Shown: positions 1 to 7,864, counted from the stretch's first letter. The stretch: DNA of 34,830 bases from Winogradskyella sp. (GCA_004211785.1 SHBX01000026.1:1-34830); one strand, 5' to 3'. Notes: generated by a model not told the origin, from the letters alone. Program-made: numbers and translations.

Positions 1-1649
1 CTATAATTTAGAATAATCTGGTTATTATCATCTATACTATACTTTATGCCAGCAGAGGCGGAAATGTTATGATAATCAAATTTTGGGTTAGTTAAAAATT
101 GGGTTGGAAACTCTTCAATGATAATATCTGCAAAGTCTACATCATAACCTCGTTCTATCCAATTTGATTTAAGATAAAATTTCTTCGCATCTATTCTATT
201 AAAGTCATAGCGTAAACCTGCATCTATAATAACATCATCATTTAGTTGCCATTCAGTAGTACCGTATATTCCAAAATCGTATTTATCATAATCAGGAATA
301 ATACGTCTTACTCCTGTATCTGGATCAGCAAAATTATTTTGATAACGGCCTAAAATACCAAAATTCACTTTTCGGTCTAAATTTGAATCTAAATTAACAT
401 CTGCTAAAACCGAATGGGTTTGTAATATTAAATCAACCGCAGGTATATCTCTTCGATCTCCAATTCTCACATCAAATTCTTGTCGTCTATTATTTTGATA
501 ATCATACTGTAAATTAACTTTACCAAAATTTTGGAAGCGCTTATAATAATTGACTTTAGCTAAGTGATGCGTAATGTCTTGTTTGGGTACATTTATAGTA
601 TAGCTAAAATCATCTATCACAAAAGGTTGTCCAGAATTTATAGCGCGCCTGAAATCAAAAAGATTACCAATGTGCGAAGTTCGTAAGATGCCAATTTCAT
701 TATCTAGGTAACTATAATATATTTCAAATCCTGACTCAAAGGTTTTTTTGCCAAAACGAGTTGAGAAGCCTTTTGAATCTAATCCTGTGTTAGTTAAATT
801 ATAGTCTGGCGCTTCAAAATCACCATTTCTTCTGTAAGAGCCTTGGATATTAGCAAACCATCCTGAACTATAATTTTTATTTAATGTAGAAGTAATATTG
901 TAACCACGGCTATTAGTTTGTCCGCCAATGATAGTACGACCAAAAAGAGTGTCTTTACTAATTACTCTTCCTGGCTTTATTACTATGACACCACCAACAG
1001 CATCACCGCCATATTGTAATGCACCAGAACCTTTAATCACAGATATTTGGTTTGCACTGTTGATATCAACGTTTGGTGCATGTTCAATACCCCATTCTTG
1101 ATCTTGCAGGCGTACACCATTATTCATAATCAATATTCTGCTACTATGTAGTCCATTTATCATAGGTTTTACAATAGTATTTCCTGTATTAATTGAAGAA
1201 ACGCCTGGCACTTCTTTTAAAGCATCACCTAGACTAAGACTACTATATCGGTTTAATACATCATTCTTTAATAGAGTTTCTTGAGCAGTTACTGTCTCCG
1301 TTTTGCTACCATTGGTTTTTACTGATACTTCACCTAATTCTTCTATATGATGTTCAAGAACAATAGACTTAAATGTGTCCCCAGTTATATCATAAGTTAC
1401 AGTCTTTGTTTCACAACTGATGTGCGAGATAACAAGCGTTAATGGTCCCTTGCATAGATTTTTAATTTTGAATTTTCCGTCATTATCTGAAGTAGAATAT
1501 TTATCTAGATTCTTTATATATACAGTTGCTCCAATGATAGGTGTTTTGTCATGGTAGTCTGTAACTTCTCCGAGAAACACAAAATTGCAGTCTTGTCCTG
1601 TTGCAAAAAATGTGGATAATAAACAAACGAGCAAAATGATTTGCCTCAT
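1..1649 (-). CDS. TonB-dependent outer-membrane receptor (3' end beyond window), probable metal uptake
   Basis: I translated this by hand: the frame is open from an ATG at 1649 to the window edge, about 549 residues, so the C-terminal part of the barrel is missing. A signal peptide (residues 1-19, ending ATGQ) is followed by a carboxypeptidase-regulatory-like beta-sandwich (about 22-90, with the typical pattern GxVTD...PIIGATVYI) and a plug domain (about 105-230, with VPGVSSI, ISVIKGSGALQYGGDAVGGVI). Aromatic-rich beta strands of the 22-strand barrel follow. The family moves ligands across the outer membrane using TonB/ExbBD energy. The plug segment around residues 166-195 (GLHSSRILIMNNGVR, then WGIEHAPNVD) resembles ZnuD-like and related metal receptors. 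Together with the His/Cys-rich protein upstream, this makes zinc or another divalent metal the best guess (inference). It lies 94 bases downstream of that gene, probably in one transcript. Confidence 0.9.
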   Translation of the reverse strand, partial: MRQIILLVCLLSTFFATGQDCNFVFLGEVTDYHDKTPIIGATVYIKNLDKYSTSDNDGKFKIKNLCKGPLTLVISHISCETKTVTYDITGDTFKSIVLEHHIEELGEVSVKTNGSKTETVTAQETLLKNDVLNRYSSLSLGDALKEVPGVSSINTGNTIVKPMINGLHSSRILIMNNGVRLQDQEWGIEHAPNVDINSANQISVIKGSGALQYGGDAVGGVIVIKPGRVISKDTLFGRTIIGGQTNSRGYNITSTLNKNYSSGWFANIQGSYRRNGDFEAPDYNLTNTGLDSKGFSTRFGKKTFESGFEIYYSYLDNEIGILRTSHIGNLFDFRRAINSGQPFVIDDFSYTINVPKQDITHHLAKVNYYKRFQNFGKVNLQYDYQNNRRQEFDVRIGDRRDIPAVDLILQTHSVLADVNLDSNLDRKVNFGILGRYQNNFADPDTGVRRIIPDYDKYDFGIYGTTEWQLNDDVIIDAGLRYDFNRIDAKKFYLKSNWIERGYDVDFADIIIEEFPTQFLTNPKFDYHNISASAGIKYSIDDNNQIILNY

Positions 1650-1743
1650 AGTAAAATATGGTAAAAGAAATAATTATTAAAATGTATACGCTCAGGTATC
1701 TATAGTGCGTAAAACATGCTTATTAAGCTAATTTTGGTATAAA

Positions 1744-2079
1744 TTAGATTAGAGAGGGTGGTCCTCTGAGTGAGAACTGAAGTTGTTGGTAATCGCTAAT
1801 AAAATTGTATTGCGAATTTATTTTTTTAACAGAAAGTTCAGTTGTAAGCGTAGTTGGAGGATATTCAAACTCGTGAGAATACTGTGTATTTAGTTTAAAT
1901 TTACAGAAGTCACAATCAATATCTAACTCATGAAAATGTGACGAAGATGCGTCATAGCATACCTCATGTTCATGATTTTGAAAACCATGAGCAAACTTCA
2001 CCAAAGTAGGCATAAGTACTGCAAATACTAAGGCAATGGCTAGTATTCTATGGATACTATTTTGTATACTTATTTTCAA
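1744..2079 (-). CDS. small exported His/Cys-rich protein, possible metal chaperone
   Basis: This 111-residue protein has an N-terminal hydrophobic segment (about residues 12-28) consistent with a signal peptide or membrane anchor. A compact His/Cys cluster follows: H36, H38, C41, H48, H50, C56 and C59, spaced HxHxxC and HFHx5CxxC. Such a cluster strongly suggests metal binding; short proteins of this kind are often found beside TonB-dependent metal receptors in Bacteroidota. The start is a TTG whose last two bases overlap the TGA stop of the upstream gene (TTGA at 2076-2079), the hallmark of translational coupling. No better ATG exists ahead of the hydrophobic segment. The C-terminus ends in FSLRGPPSLI, a short tail after a linker. 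The metal and role are not determinable from sequence; periplasmic delivery or sensing for the downstream receptor is inference. Confidence 0.75.
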   Translation of the reverse strand: MKISIQNSIHRILAIALVFAVLMPTLVKFAHGFQNHEHEVCYDASSSHFHELDIDCDFCKFKLNTQYSHEFEYPPTTLTTELSVKKINSQYNFISDYQQLQFSLRGPPSLI

Positions 2080-2570
2080 TTTATAAATTTTCCTAATCCA
2101 AAGCGTTTCAACATTTTCTTTTCAAATTCCCAGAAAAACCTGAACTGTCCAAAAAGAAAGCCGAAAAATACCAATAATATTTGATAAAAAACGAGTCCAA
2201 TGATAATAAATAATATCCAATAGATAAAGACATTTAAGTTTTCTTTTGTAATTCCTAAAAGCTTTATTACTGGTCTGCCAACAAACATAGACGAGCTTCC
2301 TGTTATGGCAAACACTATGAATACACGTATCATTTCCCATTTGGCGTCTAAAATCCATTTATTTTCTAATTTCTTGAATAGAAATAATATAAATTTTAGT
2401 AATACAAAAAATAATGCTATAGCTAGTAAAATTGAAGCGATTATTCCAAACTCACCAATTACAGCATTTGATATTTTATAAGATGTATAACCTAAAGCAA
2501 TAACTCCTATAAGTGGGAACAATAATTGCCAGTTCTGGGATATTTCCCAACGTTTTTTAAATTTTTCCAT
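2076..2570 (-). CDS. integral membrane protein, DUF6787-like
   Basis: This 164-residue polytopic protein has about four transmembrane segments (roughly residues 17-33, 41-66, 84-103 and 112-140) and basic ends. I recognise the second half (KWEMIRVFIVFAITGSSSMFVGRP) as resembling the short flavobacterial family I know as DUF6787, which is sometimes misnamed prolipoprotein diacylglyceryl transferase. None of the Lgt catalytic residues is evident. The N-terminal half begins with a similar KRWEI..NWQL pattern, so the protein may be an internal duplication of the shorter family. It lies 26 bases after the lipoprotein gene at 2597-3034, and its stop overlaps the start of the His/Cys-rich gene, so all three are probably co-transcribed. 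The function is unknown. Confidence 0.75.
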   Translation of the reverse strand: MEKFKKRWEISQNWQLLFPLIGVIALGYTSYKISNAVIGEFGIIASILLAIALFFVLLKFILFLFKKLENKWILDAKWEMIRVFIVFAITGSSSMFVGRPVIKLLGITKENLNVFIYWILFIIIGLVFYQILLVFFGFLFGQFRFFWEFEKKMLKRFGLGKFIN

Positions 2571-2596
2571 AGCGTATTAAACGCTGCAAATTTACA

Positions 2597-3034
2597 TTAA
2601 ATTCTGGGAGTAAATGGGCCAAGTTTTTGTTTATATTTTAATTGAAAATATATAAAGTAGTTATAAAGCTTATAGTTAATTTCATAACCATAATCTTCTC
2701 TGTTATTATAATCTATTCTCATATCGTATAGACTAGCATCAAACTGTAAAGGTTGATTAACACGAATATTCCAATTGTTAACGTATATTCTATTACGAGA
2801 TTCCATAAAATTTTGAGAATAATAATGTCTTGGTCTTGCTGTACTGGCTAGCCATCCATTAAATCCTGGCTCAATAACAATAATTTCGTATGAATTTTCT
2901 TCACTATCTATAACAACAGTATCGTTGGCAACAAGGCTCTCTTCACGCTCGTTACTAACTGGTTTTGGACTATCTACAGATTTGCAACTCGCTAATAATA
3001 AAATAAGTGTTAGAAATGACAGTAATTTTTTCAT
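2597..3034 (-). CDS. lipoprotein, DUF6146-like
   Basis: This 145-residue protein has a lipoprotein signal (MKKLLSFLTLILLLASCKS; lipobox LLASC, acylated Cys about residue 17). A low-complexity linker leads to a globular part with the pattern YEIIVIEPGFNGWL, then HYYSQNF and YGYEINYKLYNYFIYF near the C-terminus. I recognise this as the flavobacterial family DUF6146, of unknown function. It is the first gene of a minus-strand run that continues with the DUF6787-like membrane protein (26-base gap). It is expected in the periplasm, attached to the inner or outer membrane. No enzymatic motif is visible. Confidence 0.8.
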   Translation of the reverse strand: MKKLLSFLTLILLLASCKSVDSPKPVSNEREESLVANDTVVIDSEENSYEIIVIEPGFNGWLASTARPRHYYSQNFMESRNRIYVNNWNIRVNQPLQFDASLYDMRIDYNNREDYGYEINYKLYNYFIYFQLKYKQKLGPFTPRI

Positions 3035-3183
3035 AATATAAAAGTATAAAATATTGAATTTGTTTAAAGGTTTAGATTAGCATTTAACACTTCGAATAAC
3101 TCAATTAATAATTGTTAACACAATCATGAATGAGTTAACCTAATACTTTAGACAGTAAAGTTGCAATCTAGATTAGGCATCAA

Positions 3184-3213
3184 AAAAGCAGCTTAACAGC
3201 TGCTTTTATATAT
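3184..3213 (-). terminator. intrinsic terminator of the DUF937 gene
   Basis: A perfect 10-bp stem (3184-3193 with 3198-3207; AAAAGCAGCT / AGCTGCTTTT) encloses a TAAC loop and has a T-run in the leftward direction. It sits 27 bases beyond the stop codon at 3235, so it terminates that gene. Confidence 0.85.
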
Positions 3214-3234
3214 TTTAGAGAATAATAAGAACGG

Positions 3235-3885
3235 TTATCTACCAAATAAACCACCTAGTAAACCTCCAAGCCCGCCTTTTTTCTTACTTCCGCCACCAAG
3301 AATCATCCCTGCTACATCATCAACAACACTTCCATCTCCGTCCGCGTCTAATATTTGTTCTAAGAAACCTTGTTCTTTTGTTCTTGGTCCAGATTGACTT
3401 GCGCCACCGAGTAAACCTCCAAGTAAATCACCTAAACCACTTTGAGAGCTTACATTGTTTTGACGCGATTGTTTACCTAAAACGCCCATAAGAATCGGTG
3501 CGGCAACTTTTAAGATTTCTCCTACCGAACCAGAATCTAATCCTGCTTTTTGTCCAATAACTTGTTGTACGCCATTTTGTCTTTGTCCAAGAATATGACC
3601 TAAAATTTTTGAACCATCAGTTTTTACCTCATCATTAACACCACCTCCAAAGAGGCCTCCTAAATTATCTAAGATACTTCCATCATGTTTACCACTAAGA
3701 GCACCCATTAAGCCTTGCGCTCCTTCTGGAGTTGAAGCATTGCGCTCCATAGCTTTCATTAACACGGGCAATGCCATTGTTAATACGCTATTTGTTTTTC
3801 CTTGATCTGTGTTTGTTGAACCAGAAACACCACTGATTATTGTTTTTCCTAAGTCGCTATTGAGTAAGTCTAAGATACCTGCCAT
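3235..3885 (-). CDS. DUF937 (YidB-like) domain protein
   Basis: The 216-residue protein starts MAGILDLLNSDLGKTIISG. DUF937 proteins are helical and of unknown function; the matching features here are the repeated hydrophobic helices with ALPVLMKAM and GSVGEILKVAAPILMGVLG. The C-terminus contains DADGDGSVVDD (about residues 176-186), an EF-hand-like or dockerin-like acidic loop, and Gly/Leu-rich tracts (GLGGLLGGLFGR at the end). I chose the ATG at 3885. An in-frame upstream start at 3936 would add 17 residues encoded by the terminator hairpin of the preceding serA gene, which is not credible. The gene has its own terminator at 3184-3207. The protein lacks a signal peptide, so it is probably cytosolic. 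Confidence 0.8.
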   Translation of the reverse strand: MAGILDLLNSDLGKTIISGVSGSTNTDQGKTNSVLTMALPVLMKAMERNASTPEGAQGLMGALSGKHDGSILDNLGGLFGGGVNDEVKTDGSKILGHILGQRQNGVQQVIGQKAGLDSGSVGEILKVAAPILMGVLGKQSRQNNVSSQSGLGDLLGGLLGGASQSGPRTKEQGFLEQILDADGDGSVVDDVAGMILGGGSKKKGGLGGLLGGLFGR

Positions 3886-3920
3886 AATTTTTAAAGTATT
3901 AATTAATAGGTTTTCAATGT

Positions 3921-3952
3921 ACGAAAAAAGTCTCAATAAAAATTGAGACTTT
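3921..3952 (-). terminator. intrinsic terminator of the serC-serA operon
   Basis: A perfect 10-bp stem AAAGTCTCAA / TTGAGACTTT (3927-3936 with 3943-3952) has a 6-base loop and is followed leftward by a run of T. It lies 25 bases beyond the serA stop and overlaps the spurious extended reading frame of the DUF937 gene. Confidence 0.88.
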
Positions 3953-3977
3953 AGTTATGAGTAATGAATAGTATTTC

Positions 3978-4928
3978 CTATTTAAGAATGCTTACAATTT
4001 GCGAAGCTAATTCTGTACCAATTCTATCTTGAGCTTCATTTGTTGCTGCACCAGTGTGAGGTGTTAGCGACAATGCTGGATTCATAAGTAATTGGATTTC
4101 TGGCTGAGGCTCTTTTTCAAAAACATCTAAAGCTGCTCTTGCAACCTTGCCGCTTTCAATAGCTTTGACTAAAGCGACTTCATTAATAACACCACCTCGA
4201 GCAGCGTTAGCAATGATAACCCCATCTTTCATTTGTTTAAATTCAGCCTCATCAATGACATAGTCTTTTTGAGCAGGTACATGTAGCGTTAAGAAATCGG
4301 CTTGTTTTAAAACGGCTTCTTTTGATACTGTTTTTATATTGAAGTTTACTTTTTGACCATCAAAAAACTCTAACTCCAAATCTGCTGCTTCCATAAATGG
4401 GTCAAAAGCAACAACCTTCATTCCTGCACCTATAGCAACTTTTGCAGTCGCTTGACCTATACGCCCAAAACCTAAAACGCCTAAAGTTTTTCCTTTAAGT
4501 TCAGTACCTTTAGCATAAGACTTCTTTAATGCTTTGAATTTAGAATCACCTTCTAATGGCATATCACGGTTAGAGTTATGCAAAAAGCGAGCAAGACCAT
4601 AAAAGTGACCAAACACCAATTCTGCAACAGAATGAGATGATGCTGCAGGTGTATTAATCACATGAAGTCCTTTGCTGCGGGCATATTCTACGTCAATATT
4701 ATCCATACCAACACCACCACGACCAATAACTTTTAGGCTAGGGCAGTTGTCAATAATATTTTTGCGTACTGTGGTCGCACTTCTTACCAATAATACTGAA
4801 ATATCATTATTGTTGATATAATTTTCTAATTGTTCCTGAGCAACAGTTGTTGTTAATACGTCAAAACCAGCAGCTTCTAAAGCGTCTATTCCGCTTTGAG
4901 AAACACCATCGTTTGCTAATACTTTCAT
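3978..4928 (-). CDS. serA: D-3-phosphoglycerate dehydrogenase, short form without ACT domain
   Basis: This enzyme oxidises 3-phosphoglycerate to 3-phosphohydroxypyruvate with NAD+, the first step of serine synthesis, in the cytosol. The 316 residues show the D-isomer 2-hydroxyacid dehydrogenase fold. The split substrate domain contains VRSATTVRKNIID and GRGGVGMDNID. The Rossmann motif is GFGRIG at 153-158. The catalytic triad is R244 (ANAARGG), E273 (DVFEKEP) and H291 (TPHTGAAT). E. coli SerA is about 410 residues; this one stops after the substrate domain and has no ACT domain, so serine feedback through that domain is not expected. It follows serC by 16 bases in the same direction. Confidence 0.93.
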   Translation of the reverse strand: MKVLANDGVSQSGIDALEAAGFDVLTTTVAQEQLENYINNNDISVLLVRSATTVRKNIIDNCPSLKVIGRGGVGMDNIDVEYARSKGLHVINTPAASSHSVAELVFGHFYGLARFLHNSNRDMPLEGDSKFKALKKSYAKGTELKGKTLGVLGFGRIGQATAKVAIGAGMKVVAFDPFMEAADLELEFFDGQKVNFNIKTVSKEAVLKQADFLTLHVPAQKDYVIDEAEFKQMKDGVIIANAARGGVINEVALVKAIESGKVARAALDVFEKEPQPEIQLLMNPALSLTPHTGAATNEAQDRIGTELASQIVSILK

Positions 4929-4944
4929 TCTCTTTTTAATTTTG

Positions 4945-6009
4945 TTAAGCTTTACTTTCTAATTCACTCATAACCTCGACAAGTACTTTCACACTATCTA
5001 AAGTAAGTGCATTATACATTGAGGCTCTGTAACCACCAACACTTCTATGTCCATTAAGACCATTAATGCCAGCTTCTTTTATCATAGCATCAAAAGTTTC
5101 TTTAAGGTTTTCATTTTCTAAGGTAAAGGTTGCATTCATATAAGAACGGTCTTCTTTTACAGAATAGCCTTTAAATAATGGATTCAAATCAATTTCAGAA
5201 TACATCAAACGTGCTTTCTTTTCATTTTCCTCTTCAATAGCTTTAATGCCACCTAAATCTTTTAACCATTGCATAGTTAACATAGATGTATAAACTGCAA
5301 ATACAGGCGGTGTGTTAAACATACTGCCTTTGCTAATGTGTACTTTATAATCCATCATAGATGGAATTTTACGTGATACTTTACCTAAAATATCTTCTTT
5401 AACCACAACCAAAGTTGTACCAGCTGGTCCCATATTCTTTTGTGCGCCAGCATAGATTAAATCAAATTTTGAAAAATCTAATGTTCTCGAAAAAATATCA
5501 CTGCTCATATCACAAACCATTGGGATAGGAGAGTTAGGGAATTTCTTCATCTGAGTACCAAAAATGGTATTGTTAGATGTACAGTGAAAATAATCGTAGT
5601 CTTCAGGAATATCATACCCTTTTGGGATGTAATTAAAACCTGCAGATTTAGACGAACCTACTTCGTAGATATCATCGTATATTTTTGCTTCTTTGATGGC
5701 TTTATCAGACCACGTCCCAGTATTTAAGTAACCTGCTCTTTTTTCTAAAAGGTTAAGAGCCACCATTAAAAACTGTGAACTTGCTCCACCTTGAAGAAAC
5801 AACGCTTTGTAACCTTTACCTTCTAATCCAAGAAGCTCTAATGCTAGAGAACGTGCTTGTTCCATAACATCTACAAATGGTTTACTACGATGCGAAATTT
5901 CTATTAAAGATAAGCCATTATCAAAGTCTAAAAGTGCTTCTGATGCTTTTTGTATTACTGACTTTGGCAATACGCAAGGGCCTGCGCTAAAGTTGTGTTT
6001 TTTAATCAT
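4945..6009 (-). CDS. serC: phosphoserine aminotransferase
   Basis: This PLP-dependent enzyme transfers an amino group from glutamate to 3-phosphohydroxypyruvate to give phosphoserine, the second step of the serine pathway. The 354-residue protein starts with the family signature HNFSAGPCVLP. It also shows EISHRSKPF (phosphate contact), LFLQGGASSQF, TSNNTIFG, CDMSSDIFSR and the PLP lysine K191 in AGAQKNMGPAG, and ends with GHRSVGGYRASMYN. The length is normal for the family. It is the first gene of a serC-serA operon; the phosphatase SerB is not in the window. A CACCTTTG element 22 bases upstream may be its -7 box. Confidence 0.95.
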   Translation of the reverse strand: MIKKHNFSAGPCVLPKSVIQKASEALLDFDNGLSLIEISHRSKPFVDVMEQARSLALELLGLEGKGYKALFLQGGASSQFLMVALNLLEKRAGYLNTGTWSDKAIKEAKIYDDIYEVGSSKSAGFNYIPKGYDIPEDYDYFHCTSNNTIFGTQMKKFPNSPIPMVCDMSSDIFSRTLDFSKFDLIYAGAQKNMGPAGTTLVVVKEDILGKVSRKIPSMMDYKVHISKGSMFNTPPVFAVYTSMLTMQWLKDLGGIKAIEEENEKKARLMYSEIDLNPLFKGYSVKEDRSYMNATFTLENENLKETFDAMIKEAGINGLNGHRSVGGYRASMYNALTLDSVKVLVEVMSELESKA

Positions 6010-6030
6010 GGTTTTATTTTTTGACCGTTA

Positions 6031-6038
6031 CAAAGGTG
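6031..6038 (-). promoter_or_regulatory. possible -7 promoter box of serC-serA
   Basis: Read on the minus strand this is CACCTTTG, one mismatch from the Bacteroidota -7 consensus TAnnTTTG, 22 bases before the serC ATG. No good -33 TTTG is seen at the expected distance, so confidence is limited. Confidence 0.4.
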
Positions 6039-6051
6039 GCGATTATATGAG

Positions 6052-6080
6052 AAATTATCATTAAGAAAATGATAATTTTT
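6052..6080 (-). terminator. AT-rich hairpin terminator after the acyl-CoA reductase gene
   Basis: An 11-bp perfect stem AAATTATCATT / AATGATAATTT (6052-6062 with 6068-6078) with a 5-base loop lies just beyond the stop codon at 6084. The stem has few G/C pairs and the following T-tract is interrupted, so termination may be partial, allowing read-through into serC. Confidence 0.55.
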
Positions 6081-6083
6081 AGG

Positions 6084-7130
6084 CTATAATTTCAACAAGA
6101 AATCAACAGTATCTATATTATCTGCATAATCCCATAATTTGGGTTCTTGTGTTTGCCCAAAAGGTATTTCTTCTGCAGCAAATTCACTCGCCACGATACA
6201 CTGAATATTCTCTTTTTCGGACTCTAAATGTTGCTTTAAAGTAGATAGATTTTTATACTTCTCGTAAAAGATTGTTGCTATTGGAGAACCAAAACTTTGG
6301 TCTTCCTTAATCATCAAGAAACCATTCTCCAGCATATCAAATTCGCTCATAATGTATACGGCCTTATTATAATCGTAGTTATTAGCGTACTTACTTTCGT
6401 TAATGATATCTTTCCATTTGAAAACTGCTTTAAAAAAGTCATCAAAATTGTAATCTTCTGGGACGTATAATTTTGACACATTTCGGCAACCTAATCCGTA
6501 GTATCTAAAAATGTCATCTGATAGCGATTCTAGCTGCTCATGAGTTTCTTGACCAGTTAAAATAGCTACTGAGTTTCTGTTCTTACGTATTATAGATGGG
6601 TTATCTTTAAAATAGTATTCAAAATAACGTGCTGTATTGTTACTTCCTGTGGCGATGACAGCATCATATCCTTCTAATTTATCTTCAGTGAATTTTATTC
6701 TCCCTTTAAACTCAGGTTCTAAATATTCAAGATACTTAGCTAAATAAGGAAGCAAATGCTTGTCGTTTGAGGATTGCTTGACAATAACATGGTGCCCACT
6801 AATTAAAACACTCAAAAAATCATGAAACCCAACTAACGGAATATTCCCAGCCATGATTATGGCAATGGTTTCTGGGTCAATAGCTTCAAAATTATAATTA
6901 GTAGTCCATTGCTCTAGATTAGCTTCAGTTAGTGCCTCTGTCCAAGATTTTAAGGCAAAATCTAGATTATTCTTAGAAAACCAACCATTATTTTCTTGAG
7001 CTAACTTTAGTTGATGCTTAAAACCATCAATAAAAGCAGTGTCAATATTTGCATCTTTTGGAGCGTTAGTAAACTGACTTAAAAAATGGCCTAATTTTAC
7101 AAAAGCGTTAACTCTTTGTTGTAATTCCAT
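6084..7130 (-). CDS. LuxC-family acyl-CoA reductase
   Basis: The 348-residue protein belongs to the LuxC/acyl-CoA reductase family, an aldehyde-dehydrogenase-like fold that reduces activated fatty acyl groups to aldehydes with NADPH. Visible motifs are IIMAGNIPLVGFHDFL (about 91-106), VIVKQSSNDKHLLPYL, GYDAVIATGSNNTARYF (nucleotide-binding region), NRNSVAILTG and the active-site cysteine C215 in YGLGCRNVSK. I chose the ATG at 7130 (MELQQRVNAF). A start at 7253 would add 41 residues and span the predicted promoter at 7175-7182. The gene is divergent from a ferredoxin and precedes serC. Its physiological substrate here is unknown; no luciferase or LuxD/LuxE partner is in the window. Confidence 0.85.
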   Translation of the reverse strand: MELQQRVNAFVKLGHFLSQFTNAPKDANIDTAFIDGFKHQLKLAQENNGWFSKNNLDFALKSWTEALTEANLEQWTTNYNFEAIDPETIAIIMAGNIPLVGFHDFLSVLISGHHVIVKQSSNDKHLLPYLAKYLEYLEPEFKGRIKFTEDKLEGYDAVIATGSNNTARYFEYYFKDNPSIIRKNRNSVAILTGQETHEQLESLSDDIFRYYGLGCRNVSKLYVPEDYNFDDFFKAVFKWKDIINESKYANNYDYNKAVYIMSEFDMLENGFLMIKEDQSFGSPIATIFYEKYKNLSTLKQHLESEKENIQCIVASEFAAEEIPFGQTQEPKLWDYADNIDTVDFLLKL

Positions 7131-7174
7131 ATAAGGTTTGGTAATAATCTGTTTTGGCTTTATTTTTGCAACTG

Positions 7175-7182
7175 CAAAATTA
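7175..7182 (-). promoter_or_regulatory. -7 promoter box of the acyl-CoA reductase gene
   Basis: TAATTTTG on the minus strand matches TAnnTTTG exactly and lies 44 bases before the ATG at 7130. Its position favours that start over the upstream one. Confidence 0.55.
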
Positions 7183-7292
7183 CGGAAACGAAATGAGCAA
7201 GAAAAGATTTGATTTTGATAAATGAATATGATTTGCGAATTCAATCTGACCAAATGAAAATGAGAAACCCCAGATTAAAAAATTAAAACACT

Positions 7293-7646
7293 ATGGCAAT
7301 TATAATCACAGACGAATGTATTAATTGTGGTGCCTGCGAGCCAGAATGCCCAAATACAGCGATTTATGAAGGAGCAGACGATTGGCGCTATAAAGACGGT
7401 ACAAGTCTTACAGGTAAGATTGTGCTACCAGATGGTAAAGAGGTTGATGCAGACGAAACCCAGGAACCAATAAGTGACGAGGTTTACTACATTGCGCCAG
7501 ATAAGTGTACAGAATGTATGGGCTTCCATGAAACACCGCAATGTGCAGAGGTTTGCCCAGTAGATTGCTGTGTACCAGATGAAAACATTGTTGAAACCGA
7601 AGAACAGTTGCTAGCAAAGCAGAAGTTTATGCACCCTGATGGCTAG
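7293..7646 (+). CDS. 4Fe-4S dicluster ferredoxin
   Basis: This 117-residue low-potential electron carrier has two cluster-binding motifs. The first is C9-x2-C12-x2-C15-x3-C19P near the N-terminus. The second, after an insertion of about 45 residues, is CTECMG...[10 protein letters not shown]. In each motif the fourth Cys is followed by Pro, as in bacterial 2[4Fe-4S] ferredoxins of the Allochromatium/FdxA-like type with an extended region between the motifs. It is divergent from the acyl-CoA reductase and followed by its own terminator. A redox partnership with the reductase is suggested only by position. It is cytosolic, with no signal peptide. Confidence 0.92.
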   Translation: MAIIITDECINCGACEPECPNTAIYEGADDWRYKDGTSLTGKIVLPDGKEVDADETQEPISDEVYYIAPDKCTECMGFHETPQCAEVCPVDCCVPDENIVETEEQLLAKQKFMHPDG

Positions 7647-7676
7647 GCGATAATCGCCATTTGGAATAAAATATAG

Positions 7677-7710
7677 AAATCCTGAGTGAAAACTCGGGAT
7701 TTTTTGTTTT
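7677..7710 (+). terminator. intrinsic terminator of the ferredoxin gene
   Basis: An 11-bp stem AAATCCTGAGT / ACTCGGGATTT (7677-7687 with 7692-7702, one G-U pair) and a GAAA tetraloop are followed by TTTTGTTTT, 31 bases after the stop codon. Confidence 0.9.
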
Positions 7711-7728
7711 TCTACGTATTTATACGTA

Positions 7729-7759
7729 TTGACTTTTAAATAATAAAAATATAACTTCG
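7729..7759 (+). promoter_or_regulatory. possible promoter ahead of the small membrane-protein gene
   Basis: TTG (7729-7731), a 20-base gap and TAACTTCG (7752-7759; one mismatch to TAnnTTTG) form a weak Bacteroidota-type promoter pointing right. A transcript would begin inside the hairpin region and run into the small gene at 7865. Confidence 0.3.
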
Positions 7760-7810
7760 CTTATCAATCGATAAACTCAATTAAAACTGAATTTATCTCC
7801 ACGATAAGCG
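7758..7810. other. long imperfect inverted repeat between genes
   Basis: CGCTTATC (7758-7765) pairs with GATAAGCG (7803-7810). Inside, GATAAA (7770-7775) pairs with TTTATC (7792-7797), then TCA with TGA, leaving an 8-base loop. The layered pairing is hard to get by chance in a 53-base stretch and could be a structured RNA or a protein site. It is not a standard terminator because no T-run follows on either strand. Confidence 0.45.
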
Positions 7811-7815
7811 TAATA

Positions 7816-7845
7816 GAAAAACCCCAAACAGTTGTGTTTGGGATC
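7816..7845 (-). terminator. probable terminator of the vWA lipoprotein gene (leftward)
   Basis: CCCAAACA / TGTTTGGG (7823-7830 with 7835-7842, loop GTTG) is followed on the minus strand by GGTTTTTC. It lies about 140 bases beyond the stop at 7981, so a transcript would run antisense through the small gene at 7865-7984 before stopping. On the plus strand the same hairpin falls just ahead of that gene. Confidence 0.6.
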
Positions 7846-7864
7846 TTATTTATAAATTGCTTTT

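Noticed and set aside
3886..3936. N-terminal extension of the DUF937 protein
   Set aside because: It would be encoded by the serA terminator hairpin.
7713..7730. Tandem TACGTATT repeats, also self-complementary
   Set aside because: Only two 8-base copies in AT-rich sequence right after a terminator; too short to support a function.
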